From: an uncultured Clostridia bacterium
GTDB lineage: Bacteria > Bacillota > Clostridia > Christensenellales > Aristaeellaceae
Assembly (NCBI GenBank): GCA_947166385.1
Contig: CAMVEB010000005.1
Location: 100,658-164,657, forward strand
Reading direction: 5' to 3'
DNA length: 64,000 bases
The translations under genes were made by a program, and so were the position numbers. Of the stretch, positions 16,598 through 25,548 are shown one piece after another. Under the pieces are notes generated by a model. It searched no databases. It saw only the letters and a list, made by a program, of their open reading frames with translations, and was not told the DNA's origin. Position 1 is the stretch's first letter, and every line of letters begins with the position of its first letter.

Positions 16598-18580
16598 TCA
16601 CTCCTGCTTGGGACTGTTGATTTCCTCCAGCAGTTTCATCGTTTCCCCGAAGTATTCGTCCACCTCAGCCTGTGTCAGTTTCATGGCTTTCTTCAGCAGC
16701 TCCGGAATTTTTTTCGGACGAACCCGTGCATAATACTTGGTGGCCCTGATGTTTTTCTTCCAGTTTTCCATCTTCATATTTTTCCACCGGCTGATATGCC
16801 GGGGCAGGATCGGCTCCAACTGCGCGATAACACCGTCAAACTTCGCTTCCACATTGTCCCAGCGGAAAACCGTTGCCAGCAGCTCGCTGACCCGGTTCAG
16901 GAATCTCGCTTTCATCTCCGGCACCGCCAGCAGGGCGTTCAGCGGTTCATGGCGGAATCCCTGGATCTTTGCGCTGACCGGTTTGATATAGTACTCAATC
17001 GGAGTTCTGTCCAGCCCGCGCCAGCAGGCTTCCACATCAAACAACAGGTATTTCCATTTTCCCCCGGGTACCCGGTAAACCCGCACATTCGTAAAGTCCA
17101 CATTGCCCAGGATGATTTCATAGGCAGCGTGGGTGAACATGTTGCCGATGTCCAGCCGTTCCTCCAGCCACTGCAGGTTTTCCGGTTCCGCCATGCTGTT
17201 TTTCCGGCAGAAATCGCACAGTTCCAGCCAGTCCGCGTTATCTCCGTTCTGCAGGAACTCATCCGTCCCGGTCCTGGCCAGTATGTCAATCCGGTCAATC
17301 TCCGTCTCATCTGTCACGCCTTCATAGGCAGCCACAAAATATTTGTTGATCTTCTCCCGGAGATTGTAATGACCCCAGTACCGGCCGTTGATATAAACCT
17401 GGATGACTTCATGGTCCTGGTACAGGATTCCCTGTCCCTCCGCAAGCGAACTGGCCACAATATCCCGCAGCCTGGTGGCGTAGGTGTCGCTGTTGGCCGC
17501 CCGCAGCAGCAGGCTCTTGTATCCGGCATAGTCCCGGGTCGGAAAGGGATTGAATCGAAACTGGTCATCTCCCCAGGCTTTCCTGGCATACAGGGCGATA
17601 CTCTTCTGAGAGTTGATCCGTGCGCTGTGGCCGGAGCATGTCATGGTGCCGTTCTGGCTGATCTGCTGCTTCCCCTGCCGATTGAAATATTCAATGTGCA
17701 CCGGATACTCATAACCCCGGCTGTAGTTGGGGATAGAACCGGTTCCTTTCACCAGCATACCGGTCTTTTTGCTGAACAGGTACCGGTCATCCGAAATCAG
17801 GGAAACAATCGCGGTCTGCGGATCGTCGTCAATAAAATAGGTGGCGCTCACGGTTTCCGAGGATACGGCATCCTCCCGGAAGGCTTTTACCCGCAGCGGC
17901 GTGGTTTTCTTCAGGATCAGGCCGTCTTCCGGAAACTCCCTGCTCTTCTCCGTCGGAGTTTCTCCGTCGGTGGTATAGCGCAGCACCGTACCTTCCGTCG
18001 TTTCCGCCCGGACGGTCACGCTGCCGCTGTAAAACCCGCCGGCACTGACGGCCGGCGTTTCCGTCCGCGACGCATAGGCATGTTTCTCGTTCTTTTTCCC
18101 GCGGGTCGGCGTTTCAAAGAAGCCGTATTTTCCGCCGTCCGCAGGCTTCCCCCAGCTGACGCATCCGTACTGCTGCGGAACCTTGATCCGCTGTTTTTCC
18201 GTTCCCTCGCGGTCGGAAAGAATCAGTGTTTCCCCGCCGGAGGAAATCTTGAATTCCGTATAAAAGGTACTTCCTTTCCCCGGTCTGATGCCCTCCTCGC
18301 CGGTGCAGAAAACCGTCAGGCAGGCTCCGGATTTCAGCTTTGTCCCCTCCGGAAAAGACCATTTCAGAGGATCCTTTTTGCTGTCGCTGAAATACCAGCC
18401 GCTCAGATCCTCCGTTTTCTCCCCGTCGTTGTACAGTTCCACCCAGTCATAGGCCTGCCCGTTCTCATAAAAACCATTGCTGGCCATCACTTCATTGATC
18501 ACCACATCAGCCCGGGCCGCGAATCCGCACAGGAAGACGGACAGCAGCAATCCGGTCAGAAATCCTGTCTTCTTCATCAT
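16598..18580 (-). CDS. Secreted lamin-tail domain / CotH kinase-like protein
   Basis: A roughly 660-residue exported protein. A signal peptide (MMKKTGFLTGLLLSVFLCG) precedes a lamin-tail domain (VINEVMASN, then WVELYNDG and LSGWYFSD). A chitobiase/Fn3-like repeat follows (YTTDGETPT near 215), and then a CotH-type protein kinase domain. In the CotH part YNLREKINKYF, GNVDFTNVRVYR and KYLLFDVEA correspond to the family's ATP- and metal-binding segments. Such proteins phosphorylate secreted or surface proteins. The start at 18580 is chosen because AGGAAGGG lies 9 nt upstream and the signal peptide begins there; an ATG at 18613 overlapping the previous stop is open but has no ribosome site. Confidence 0.88.
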   Translation of the reverse strand: MMKKTGFLTGLLLSVFLCGFAARADVVINEVMASNGFYENGQAYDWVELYNDGEKTEDLSGWYFSDSKKDPLKWSFPEGTKLKSGACLTVFCTGEEGIRPGKGSTFYTEFKISSGGETLILSDREGTEKQRIKVPQQYGCVSWGKPADGGKYGFFETPTRGKKNEKHAYASRTETPAVSAGGFYSGSVTVRAETTEGTVLRYTTDGETPTEKSREFPEDGLILKKTTPLRVKAFREDAVSSETVSATYFIDDDPQTAIVSLISDDRYLFSKKTGMLVKGTGSIPNYSRGYEYPVHIEYFNRQGKQQISQNGTMTCSGHSARINSQKSIALYARKAWGDDQFRFNPFPTRDYAGYKSLLLRAANSDTYATRLRDIVASSLAEGQGILYQDHEVIQVYINGRYWGHYNLREKINKYFVAAYEGVTDETEIDRIDILARTGTDEFLQNGDNADWLELCDFCRKNSMAEPENLQWLEERLDIGNMFTHAAYEIILGNVDFTNVRVYRVPGGKWKYLLFDVEACWRGLDRTPIEYYIKPVSAKIQGFRHEPLNALLAVPEMKARFLNRVSELLATVFRWDNVEAKFDGVIAQLEPILPRHISRWKNMKMENWKKNIRATKYYARVRPKKIPELLKKAMKLTQAEVDEYFGETMKLLEEINSPKQE

Positions 18581-18609
18581 CTGTCCCATCCCTTCCTGCA
18601 GTTTTTCCG

Positions 18610-20127
18610 TCATTGCTGCGTCGCGAAATGTTCCGCAAAGAACGGCGAATACTTCTGCACTTCCTCATTCAGTGCATCGTAACCCATTTCCTCCGCCAGT
18701 GTCTTTCGACCGCTCAGCAAATCCGTTCCCAAAGCCAGCCGGTCGCCATCAATGGCAAACCCCATCGCGCTGAGCATCGTCGGAAACATATCCATCATCA
18801 CGGCAGTCCGGTTGAAAGTCTCCCCCGCTGCCTCCTTCCGGCTGTTCAGGATGCAGTTGTAGACAGGGCGCTGTTCATAGGGAACCCCTTCTGTCAGGCA
18901 GGTATCCATCCGGGGATGGTCCCCGGTAATAATCAGCACCGTATTTTCCCAGAACGGCTGTTCCCGGCACCAGGTCACAAAATCTCCCACCTGCCGGTCT
19001 GTGCACGCAATGACATTGGCCGTCCGGTCCTCAAACACCGTCCCGCATTCCGCGCAGGTATAGCCTCCCAGGTGGTGGGCATCCACTGTCAGCAGCGTCA
19101 GGTTGAAAGGCTGCTCCCCGGCCGCCAGCCGGGTCAGCTCCTCCCGCGCGATACGAAACAGCTTGCTGTCCTCAAATCCCCACCAGACATAGTAGTCGGA
19201 CGGAATTTCTCCTCTCTCCCGGGCGGCAAACAGATCGTGAATTTCATATCCCCCGTGCTGGGTAAAGTACAGAGCCCGGCCGCCGTAAGATCCGTCACTG
19301 CCGCAAAGAAACACCTGCCTGTATCCTTCTCTTTCCAGAAGATCCCCCATGGATACAACTTCCGGAGCGAACTCTGTGTATTTGTACATGCTGTTCTGCT
19401 CCACCGGAAACCCAAACGGCATCCCGCTGGTCCCCGCAAACAGTGCCGCCATGGTCCAGTTGGTATTGTTGGTGGAGAGGAAACCTCCCAGCCGGTCCGA
19501 GTTCGAAAAGGAAATGTTTTCCGCTGCCAGCCGGGTCAGGTTCGGCATATAGTTTGCCTGCTGGTATCCACCGTCTTCCCGGGAAGCATAAGTGGTTTCC
19601 ATGCTTTCCAGCACCAGCCAGATCACATTGGGCTTCTTCTCCGGCGCCATGATCCGGATGCTGTCCGGCGCTATATAGTAATCTTCGTACAGCGTGGTCT
19701 TCTCGCTGCGGAAGCGCAGGTAATCGCTGACATGCAGCCGGTCCCAGGTATGCACCGCCGCAGCCGGGAGACACAGGCAGCCAAGAATCAGAAACACCCT
19801 GCCGGCCGTTTCCCGGGCTTTCCCGGCCTTTTCCGCCGAAGGAATCCGTTTGGTCAGCGCTGTCCACAGCCGCTCCCATCGGAGCAGAACCGCGAGCAGA
19901 ATGAATCCGGCAATCGCAAGGAGTACCGGCGGAAGCACCCCGCTGAGAAAATCGCTCCAGAATCCGCCGCCCACTCCCTTCATCGGGGTGGTCAGGGTAA
20001 ACAGAAGCCCCGCAAAACTGGTATCATACCGCGCCGTATACCACCCGGTCAGCACATACAGGAGCGCTGCCAGACAGAAGCATACCGCGGCAAGGATCAT
20101 ACCCAGGTGTTTCTTCATGTAATTCAT
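18610..20127 (-). CDS. LtaS/MdoB-like phosphoglycerol transferase (sulfatase superfamily)
   Basis: A 505-residue membrane enzyme with about four N-terminal helices and an extracellular alkaline-phosphatase-fold domain. PNVIWLVLESMET near 180 holds the first metal ligand, and NTNWTMAALFAGTSGMP near 230 resembles the nucleophile region of MdoB/OpgB phosphoglycerol transferases. ITGDHPRMD near 405 gives the conserved Asp/His pair. It probably moves phosphoglycerol or phosphoethanolamine to a surface glycan. The gene is second in the operon after the FRG protein (14-base gap) and its stop overlaps the region of the CotH gene. An ATG three codons in (20118) is better spaced from AGGG. Confidence 0.82.
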   Translation of the reverse strand: MNYMKKHLGMILAAVCFCLAALLYVLTGWYTARYDTSFAGLLFTLTTPMKGVGGGFWSDFLSGVLPPVLLAIAGFILLAVLLRWERLWTALTKRIPSAEKAGKARETAGRVFLILGCLCLPAAAVHTWDRLHVSDYLRFRSEKTTLYEDYYIAPDSIRIMAPEKKPNVIWLVLESMETTYASREDGGYQQANYMPNLTRLAAENISFSNSDRLGGFLSTNNTNWTMAALFAGTSGMPFGFPVEQNSMYKYTEFAPEVVSMGDLLEREGYRQVFLCGSDGSYGGRALYFTQHGGYEIHDLFAARERGEIPSDYYVWWGFEDSKLFRIAREELTRLAAGEQPFNLTLLTVDAHHLGGYTCAECGTVFEDRTANVIACTDRQVGDFVTWCREQPFWENTVLIITGDHPRMDTCLTEGVPYEQRPVYNCILNSRKEAAGETFNRTAVMMDMFPTMLSAMGFAIDGDRLALGTDLLSGRKTLAEEMGYDALNEEVQKYSPFFAEHFATQQ

Positions 20128-20140
20128 TTCCCTGTTCGTA

Positions 20141-20941
20141 TTATTTCACATAATAGTGCCGGGCAATCCATTTGCTCAGCCCCTCCAGTCCCGGATACAG
20201 CAGCCTCTCGCTGATGTTCAGGCTGTCCAGCATGTCCCGCACCCGCCACCGGAGATTCCGGTCAATCACATATTTTACGGTGTTCTTCGTATGCGCGTCC
20301 AGAAATCCCTCGATATCCTGCATGTCGGTAGGAATCACAGCGAAGAAGGAATACTGCATGATGATGCGGTTGTTGGTACTGGGGGGTTCAATAATCACCA
20401 TGGAGCGATCCTTCATATCCTCGTCATACTGATCCAGGGACAAAGCCAGCCGGCTCAGCATTTCCACGGAGAAAAGCGTCGTCTGCTCTCGGCCGACCGC
20501 CAGCCTGTATTTTTCAGGCAGGTGGTTGATCTGCTCATTCATGTCAATCCGCCAGACCATGCAGTCATGGGCATCCATATCCCCCAGGTTCTCCTCCGTC
20601 ATGGCGAAATGCAGCGCTACAAGAGCGGAATGGCTCCAGTCCAGCAGGCGGGTCGGCAGTCCGTTATGCTGTCCCGTAATCATCTGATGCCAGACACTCA
20701 GGGCAATCGTCGGATCCTCGCGGACCGCGTATTTGGCGAAATTGTTCAGGATCGCAGGTTCCAGCGTCTTCTGAAGCCCTTTGCAGCAGCGCGTCAGGCT
20801 GGTCACCATCCGATACGAACTGTCCGGCATTCCCCGGTACAGATATCCGCTGCGGTTCCGCCCCAGTTCCGGCCGGAACTCCTGCTCCGACAGCAGCGGC
20901 ATAAGATCCTCCAGCGTACTGATTCTGACTTCCCGAATCAT
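20141..20941 (-). CDS. FRG-domain protein
   Basis: A 266-residue cytoplasmic protein. The FRG signature is present as YLYRGMPDSSYRM near residues 33-45, and the domain continues through QHNGLPTRLLDWSHSALVAL near 112-130, the typical conserved core. The domain is widespread and uncharacterised; some homologues sit in defence or toxin loci. Here it is the first gene of the envelope operon, 14 bases before the phosphoglycerol transferase gene. GGAGG precedes the ATG by 6 nt. No antitoxin-like partner is visible. Confidence 0.85.
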   Translation of the reverse strand: MIREVRISTLEDLMPLLSEQEFRPELGRNRSGYLYRGMPDSSYRMVTSLTRCCKGLQKTLEPAILNNFAKYAVREDPTIALSVWHQMITGQHNGLPTRLLDWSHSALVALHFAMTEENLGDMDAHDCMVWRIDMNEQINHLPEKYRLAVGREQTTLFSVEMLSRLALSLDQYDEDMKDRSMVIIEPPSTNNRIIMQYSFFAVIPTDMQDIEGFLDAHTKNTVKYVIDRNLRWRVRDMLDSLNISERLLYPGLEGLSKWIARHYYVK

Positions 20942-20981
20942 ATCATGCCTCCGAATACTTTCTTTCCTGATTTTATCACAA

Positions 20982-21011
20982 ACCGGCGCCCCCTGTACAG
21001 GGAGCGCCGGT
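20982..21011 (-). terminator. Terminator after the hydrogenase operon
   Basis: ACCGGCGC pairs with GCGCCGGT, and the loop holds a second stem (CCCTG/CAGGG). It lies 27 bases after the hydA stop. On the minus strand the tail is GGTTTGTGAT, only moderately T-rich; on the plus strand the tail is TGTTTGTTTT. Confidence 0.65.
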
Positions 21012-21037
21012 GTTTGTTTTCAGGATTGATTTCGGGA

Positions 21038-22786
21038 TTACTTGGAGTACTTTTCCCGCTTGGTATAATGGGTATGGAGCAGCTCATGCGCCAGATGGCT
21101 GTTGGGCTCGCCCAGATAATCCCTGTACACGGCCATAATGGAGGCGTTCTCATGGCTCTTGCGCTCCGGCTTGTTGGCGTCCTCATTGTAGAGGGCCGCC
21201 GCGCGCAGCTGCTTGGGATCGCATTCCATCCGCTTCTGGGCGGAAACAATAGGCTGTCCGCCGCCGGTCACGCAGCCGCCGGGGCAGGCCATGACCTCGA
21301 TGAAATGATAGGTCTTCTCACCGCTGCGGATGCTGTCCAGCAGTTTCGCAGCGTTGGCAGTTCCATGGGCCACCGCTACGTTCACATCCAGATCGCCGAC
21401 CTTGATGGTGGCTTCCTTCACGCCCTGGATGCCGCGAACCTCATGGAAGTCCACATTGTCCAGAATCTTGCCCGTCACTTTTTCATACACGGTACGCAGG
21501 GCCGCTTCCATCACGCCGCCGGTCGCGCCGAAGATGACAGCCGCGCCGGTGCTCTCGCCCAGGACGGGATCAAAGTCTTCGTCCGGCAGGTTCGCGAAGT
21601 CAATGCCGGCTTCCTTGATCATACGGGCCAGTTCACGGGTGGTAATAACTTCGTCCACATCCTGCATGCCGTTACGGCTCAGCTCGGGCCGCTTTGCTTC
21701 GAACTTCTTGGCGGTACAGGGCATCACGGACACCACGCGGATATCCTTGGGATCGATGCCTTCCTTCTCCGCCCAGTAGCTCTTGATCATCGCGCCTTCC
21801 ATCTCGTGGGGAGACTTGCAGCTGGACAGGTTGTCGATGAAGTCCGGATAGTAGGTTTCGCAGAACTTGATCCATCCGGGAGAGCAGCTGGTAATCATCG
21901 GCAGCACGCCCTTGTTCTGCAGGCGGCCGATGAACTCGGTGCCTTCTTCCATGATTGTCAGGTCTGCACCCCAGTCGGTATCAAATACCTTCTCGAAGCC
22001 CAGGCGGCGCAGGGCTGCCGCCATCTTGCCGGTGACAGAGGTACCCATGGGAATACCGAACTCTTCGCCCAGCGCGGCGCGAACCGCGGGAGCGGGCTGC
22101 ACGACTACGTGCTTGGTTTCATCCGCCAGCAGCTTCCAGACAGCCTTGGTGGAATCTTTCTCATACAGGGCGCCTGTCGGGCATGCTGCGATGCACTGGC
22201 CACAGTTGATGCAGGCCACTTCACCCAGCGGCTGTTCCCAGGCGCTGCCGATCTTGGTCTTGAATCCGCGTCCCATGGGGCCGATTACGCCGACAGCCTG
22301 GGTGTTGACACAGGCAGCAATGCAGCGGCGGCACAGGATGCACTTATTGTTGTTACGGACGATGGAGGGGCTCAGGTCATCAATGTCATACTCGTTGACC
22401 TTTCCCTTGAACTTGTCCACATCCTCAACACCCAGGTCGATACACATCTGCTGCAGTTCACACTTCTGGTTACGGGCGCAGTCCAGGCAGCGCTTGTCAT
22501 GGTTGCTCAGCAGGAGCTCCAGGTTGACCTTGCGGGCAGCCCGCAGCTTGGGGGTATTGGTCTTGACGTTCATGCCGTTGGTCACAGGCAGCACACAGGC
22601 CGCGCCGAAAGCGCGGGCTCCGGTGTCCACAATACACATCCGGCAGGCGCCGATCTGATTGATATCCTTCAGGTAACACAGCGTGGGAATGTTGATGCCG
22701 GCCTTCTTGGCGGCTTCCAGCACGGTTGTACCGGCGGGGACTTCAACACTGACGCCGTCAATCGTAAGTTTCACGAGATTTTCCAT
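21038..22786 (-). CDS. hndD: Catalytic [FeFe]-hydrogenase subunit of an NADH-linked (bifurcating-type) complex
   Basis: A 582-residue enzyme that makes or uses H2. The N-terminus is a [2Fe-2S] ferredoxin domain (Cys 37, 48, 51, 64), followed by a His/Cys [4Fe-4S] site, two [4Fe-4S] clusters (CILCRRCIAAC and CINCGQCIAAC), the H-cluster domain and a small-subunit tail. H-cluster motifs are TSCSPGW, MPCTAKKFE and ACPGGCVTGGGQ. Domain order matches HndD/HydA of multimeric NAD(P)-linked hydrogenases. ATG 22786 is chosen for GGAGG 10 nt upstream and because the ferredoxin domain starts there. It is the last gene of hndA-HATPase-hndB-hndC-hndD. Confidence 0.93.
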   Translation of the reverse strand: MENLVKLTIDGVSVEVPAGTTVLEAAKKAGINIPTLCYLKDINQIGACRMCIVDTGARAFGAACVLPVTNGMNVKTNTPKLRAARKVNLELLLSNHDKRCLDCARNQKCELQQMCIDLGVEDVDKFKGKVNEYDIDDLSPSIVRNNNKCILCRRCIAACVNTQAVGVIGPMGRGFKTKIGSAWEQPLGEVACINCGQCIAACPTGALYEKDSTKAVWKLLADETKHVVVQPAPAVRAALGEEFGIPMGTSVTGKMAAALRRLGFEKVFDTDWGADLTIMEEGTEFIGRLQNKGVLPMITSCSPGWIKFCETYYPDFIDNLSSCKSPHEMEGAMIKSYWAEKEGIDPKDIRVVSVMPCTAKKFEAKRPELSRNGMQDVDEVITTRELARMIKEAGIDFANLPDEDFDPVLGESTGAAVIFGATGGVMEAALRTVYEKVTGKILDNVDFHEVRGIQGVKEATIKVGDLDVNVAVAHGTANAAKLLDSIRSGEKTYHFIEVMACPGGCVTGGGQPIVSAQKRMECDPKQLRAAALYNEDANKPERKSHENASIMAVYRDYLGEPNSHLAHELLHTHYTKREKYSK

Positions 22787-22809
22787 TTGTGTTGTTCCTC
22801 CTCGCACGA

Positions 22810-24606
22810 TTACTTCTTCACGATAGCGCCGAACTTACAGGTCGCTATACAGGATCCGCACTTGATGCACTTCTGCTGGTCAATCACATGCTTTTCCTTC
22901 ACATTGCCGGTGATGGCACTGACCGGGCACTTGCGGGCGCACGCGGTACATCCGCGGCAGGCATCGGTGATCTCATAGTTCAGCAGAGCCTGGCAGTGAT
23001 GAGCCGGGCAGCGCTTTTCCTTAATATGGGCCTCATATTCATGGCGGAAATACTTCAGCGTGGAAAGCACGGGGTTGGGAGCCGTCTGACCCAGACCGCA
23101 CAGAGCGCTGTTCTTGATGCTTTCAGCCAGCTCTTCCAGCTTCTCGATATCGCCTTCTTCGCCCTTGCCCTGGGTGATCCGCTCCAGGATTTCCAGCATC
23201 CGGCGTGTACCGACCCGGCAGGGGGTGCACTTTCCGCAGCTCTCATCCACGGTGAAGTCCAGGAAGAAGCGGGCGATGTCGACCATACAGTTGTCTTCAT
23301 CCATGACGATCATACCGCCGGAACCCATCATGGCGCCGATGGCAGTCAGGGTATCATACTCAACGGGGGTATCCAGCAGTTCGGCCGGAATGCAGCCGCC
23401 GGAGGGACCGCCGGTCTGCACGGCCTTGAACTTCTTGCCATTGGGGCAGCCGCCGCCGATGTCCTCAATGATGGTCCGCAGCGGAATACCCATGGGCACT
23501 TCCACCAGACCGGTGTTATTGATCTTGCCGCCCAGAGCAAACACCTTGGTACCCGTAGAGCGCTCGGTACCGATGGACTTGAACCAGTCCGCGCCTTTCA
23601 GGATGATCTGAGCGATATTGCCCAGAGTTTCCACGTTGTTGATATTGGTGGGGCTGTCGAACAGACCCTTTACCGCCGGGAACGGGGGCTTCGGCTTCGG
23701 CTCGCCGCGCCTGCCTTCAATGGAGGCCATCAGGGCGGTTTCCTCACCGCACACGAACGCGCCGGCGCCCAGGCGAATATGAATGTCAAAGCTGAAGTCC
23801 GTGCCGAAGATGTTCTCGCCCAGCAGGCCGTATTCGTGGGCCTGCGCAATGGCTTTCTCCAGCCGCTTCACAGCGATGGGGTACTCTGCACGGACATAGA
23901 TCCAGCCTTCATCCGCGCCGATGGCATATCCGCCGATCGCCATGGCTTCCAGGATCGCGTGGGGATCGCCTTCCAGCAGGGAACGGTCCATAAAGGCACC
24001 GGGATCGCCTTCGTCCGCGTTGCAGACGAAATACTTGTGTTCCGCCTGGCTGGCACGGGCAAACTGCCACTTCTTGCCGGTGGGGAATCCCGCGCCGCCG
24101 CGGCCGCGCAGGCCGGAATCCAGGACTTCCTGGATCACCTGTTCGGGGGTCATCTCCGTCAGGGCTTTGGCCAGCGCTTTGTAACCGTCAAAGGCAATAT
24201 ACTCGTCAATATTCTCGGGATCGATCACGCCGCAGTTCCGCAGCGCCACACGCATCTGCTGCTTGTAGAAGCCGATCTCGGCAAGGCTCTTCTGGGCGCT
24301 GGATTCCTGGGTCTTGTGATCCACATAAACCAGCCGCTGCACCTTGCGGCCCTTCAGCAGGTGTTCCGAAACGATCTCATCCACGTCTTCTTCCTTAACG
24401 CGGCTGTAGAATGTCCCTTCAGGATAGACGATAACCACGGGGCCGGCTTCGCAAAGTCCGAAGCAGCCCGTACGGATGACCTTGACTTCCTTGTCAAGGC
24501 CTTTTTCCTTCAGCTGCTCCTCAAAGCGTTCAATCAGCTTCGCAGAGCCGGATGAAGTACAGCCGGTGCCGCCGCAGACCAGCACATGAGAACGATAAAG
24601 CTCCAT
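22810..24606 (-). CDS. hndC: NADH-binding flavoprotein subunit of the hydrogenase complex
   Basis: A 598-residue NuoF-like subunit. Residues 1-110 form a thioredoxin-like [2Fe-2S] domain (CGGTGC near 11, CFGLC near 48). The FMN/NADH site follows (GLRGRGGAGFPTGKKW near 165 and EGDPGAFMDRSLLEGDPH near 200), then an SLBB region, a NuoF-type [4Fe-4S] site (SCGKCTPCRVG near 480), and two C-terminal ferredoxin clusters. It passes electrons between NADH, ferredoxin and the catalytic subunit. The gene is 23 bases upstream of hndD. The ATG has GAGGAGG upstream. Confidence 0.93.
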   Translation of the reverse strand: MELYRSHVLVCGGTGCTSSGSAKLIERFEEQLKEKGLDKEVKVIRTGCFGLCEAGPVVIVYPEGTFYSRVKEEDVDEIVSEHLLKGRKVQRLVYVDHKTQESSAQKSLAEIGFYKQQMRVALRNCGVIDPENIDEYIAFDGYKALAKALTEMTPEQVIQEVLDSGLRGRGGAGFPTGKKWQFARASQAEHKYFVCNADEGDPGAFMDRSLLEGDPHAILEAMAIGGYAIGADEGWIYVRAEYPIAVKRLEKAIAQAHEYGLLGENIFGTDFSFDIHIRLGAGAFVCGEETALMASIEGRRGEPKPKPPFPAVKGLFDSPTNINNVETLGNIAQIILKGADWFKSIGTERSTGTKVFALGGKINNTGLVEVPMGIPLRTIIEDIGGGCPNGKKFKAVQTGGPSGGCIPAELLDTPVEYDTLTAIGAMMGSGGMIVMDEDNCMVDIARFFLDFTVDESCGKCTPCRVGTRRMLEILERITQGKGEEGDIEKLEELAESIKNSALCGLGQTAPNPVLSTLKYFRHEYEAHIKEKRCPAHHCQALLNYEITDACRGCTACARKCPVSAITGNVKEKHVIDQQKCIKCGSCIATCKFGAIVKK

Positions 24607-24625
24607 CTGGGTTTTCCTCCTCTTC

Positions 24626-24994
24626 TTAGTCCTTCGCGGCGCCGATGGTGTATTCTTCCACCGGATGGCCGTTCACAATATGCTCGGAAACGATGCGCGG
24701 CACCATTTCAGGCTTCACATGAATATAGGTCACTTTTTCCTGGCCGGGCAGGATCACATCCAGCATGGGCTCATAGCGGCACATGCCGATGCAGCCGGTC
24801 TGGCTCACGGTCACATGCTGCAGATTCCGCTTCTGAATCTCTTCCATAAAAGCCAGCATCACAGGGCGAGCGCCGGCGGCGATGCCGCAGGTGGCCATGC
24901 CGATGACAACGCGGGCAGCGTTTTCATCCTTGCGCATGTTGATGTTTTCCAGCGTTCTCGCGCGGATGGCTTCCAGATCCGCCAAAGACTTCAT
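24626..24994 (-). CDS. hndB: Thioredoxin-like [2Fe-2S] subunit of the hydrogenase complex
   Basis: A 122-residue ferredoxin-like protein with the thioredoxin-fold [2Fe-2S] pattern: ATCGIAAGA near 35 and TGCIGMC near 70-76. It corresponds to the HndB subunit, which helps electron transfer between the NADH module and the catalytic subunit. ATG 24994 is chosen because GGAGG lies 10 nt upstream; the 19 codons before it belong to the neighbour's coding space. The start overlaps the stop of the HATPase gene by 4 bases, so the two are coupled. Confidence 0.9.
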   Translation of the reverse strand: MKSLADLEAIRARTLENINMRKDENAARVVIGMATCGIAAGARPVMLAFMEEIQKRNLQHVTVSQTGCIGMCRYEPMLDVILPGQEKVTYIHVKPEMVPRIVSEHIVNGHPVEEYTIGAAKD

Positions 24995-25548
24995 ATCAAT
25001 ACACCTCCAAAGATTGATTTCATTTCCTCGTCCAGCGCTTCCTTCAGCCACGCGGCGACGGAAGGCTCGTTGAATGGAATGTCGCTGCCAAGGGCCGCCC
25101 GCACTTCCCTGGTGTCGAAAGTTCCCTCCCCCTGAGGGCTTTTCCCTTCGATCAGAAAATCGGGATACAGAGGATTGGTCAGCATCAGGCTCAGCAGCGT
25201 ACCGCTCAGGTCACCCATGGGCAGGCAGTCGATGTTCTTTGTATCCATGGATGCGGTCAGTACCGTTCCCTTCCCTTCTTCGCTTTCCAGGGTGAATGTG
25301 CCGCCGGCTTTCTCGGCGTTCTCCTTCATCATGGGAATCCCCAGACCAACCTTGCGGGTAGTCCGGGTTGTCGCGAAGGGACTGGTTACCCGCTGGAGCA
25401 GTTCGGGACTCATCCCTTTCCCGTTATCCTCCAGCTGCATCGTCAGCATTCCGCTGTCCTCCAGCGTCAGCCGCACCGTCACCAGGCTCGCCCCGGCGGT
25501 GATGCTGTTCTGCGCGAGATCCAGCAGATGCAGGCTCAGATCACGCAC
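24991..25548 (-). CDS. Histidine-kinase-type ATPase domain protein in the hydrogenase operon
   Basis: A 185-residue protein carrying a GHKL ATPase domain but no sensor or histidine phosphoacceptor domain. Visible boxes are LAQNSITAGA (N box, Asn near 15), LEDNGKGM (G1, near 39), PFATTR and VGLGIPMMKENAE (G2). The C-terminal 70 residues are unlike kinases. It begins with GTG overlapping the hndA stop and ends overlapping hndB, so it is firmly part of the operon. Similar proteins accompany [FeFe]-hydrogenase genes in clostridia, probably in regulation; its partner is not known. Another HATPase gene lies in the regulatory block 3 kb upstream. Confidence 0.82.
   Translation of the reverse strand: MRDLSLHLLDLAQNSITAGASLVTVRLTLEDSGMLTMQLEDNGKGMSPELLQRVTSPFATTRTTRKVGLGIPMMKENAEKAGGTFTLESEEGKGTVLTASMDTKNIDCLPMGDLSGTLLSLMLTNPLYPDFLIEGKSPQGEGTFDTREVRAALGSDIPFNEPSVAAWLKEALDEEMKSIFGGVLI

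Noticed and set aside
15908..18682. A 924-codon open frame on the plus strand
   Set aside because: Antisense to the HAD and CotH-type genes; no family motif or ribosome site.
20156..24555. Long plus-strand frames of 940 and 588 codons
   Set aside because: Antisense to the FRG and hydrogenase genes, whose Fe-S motifs are unmistakable; composition is His/Gly/Ala-rich shadow type.
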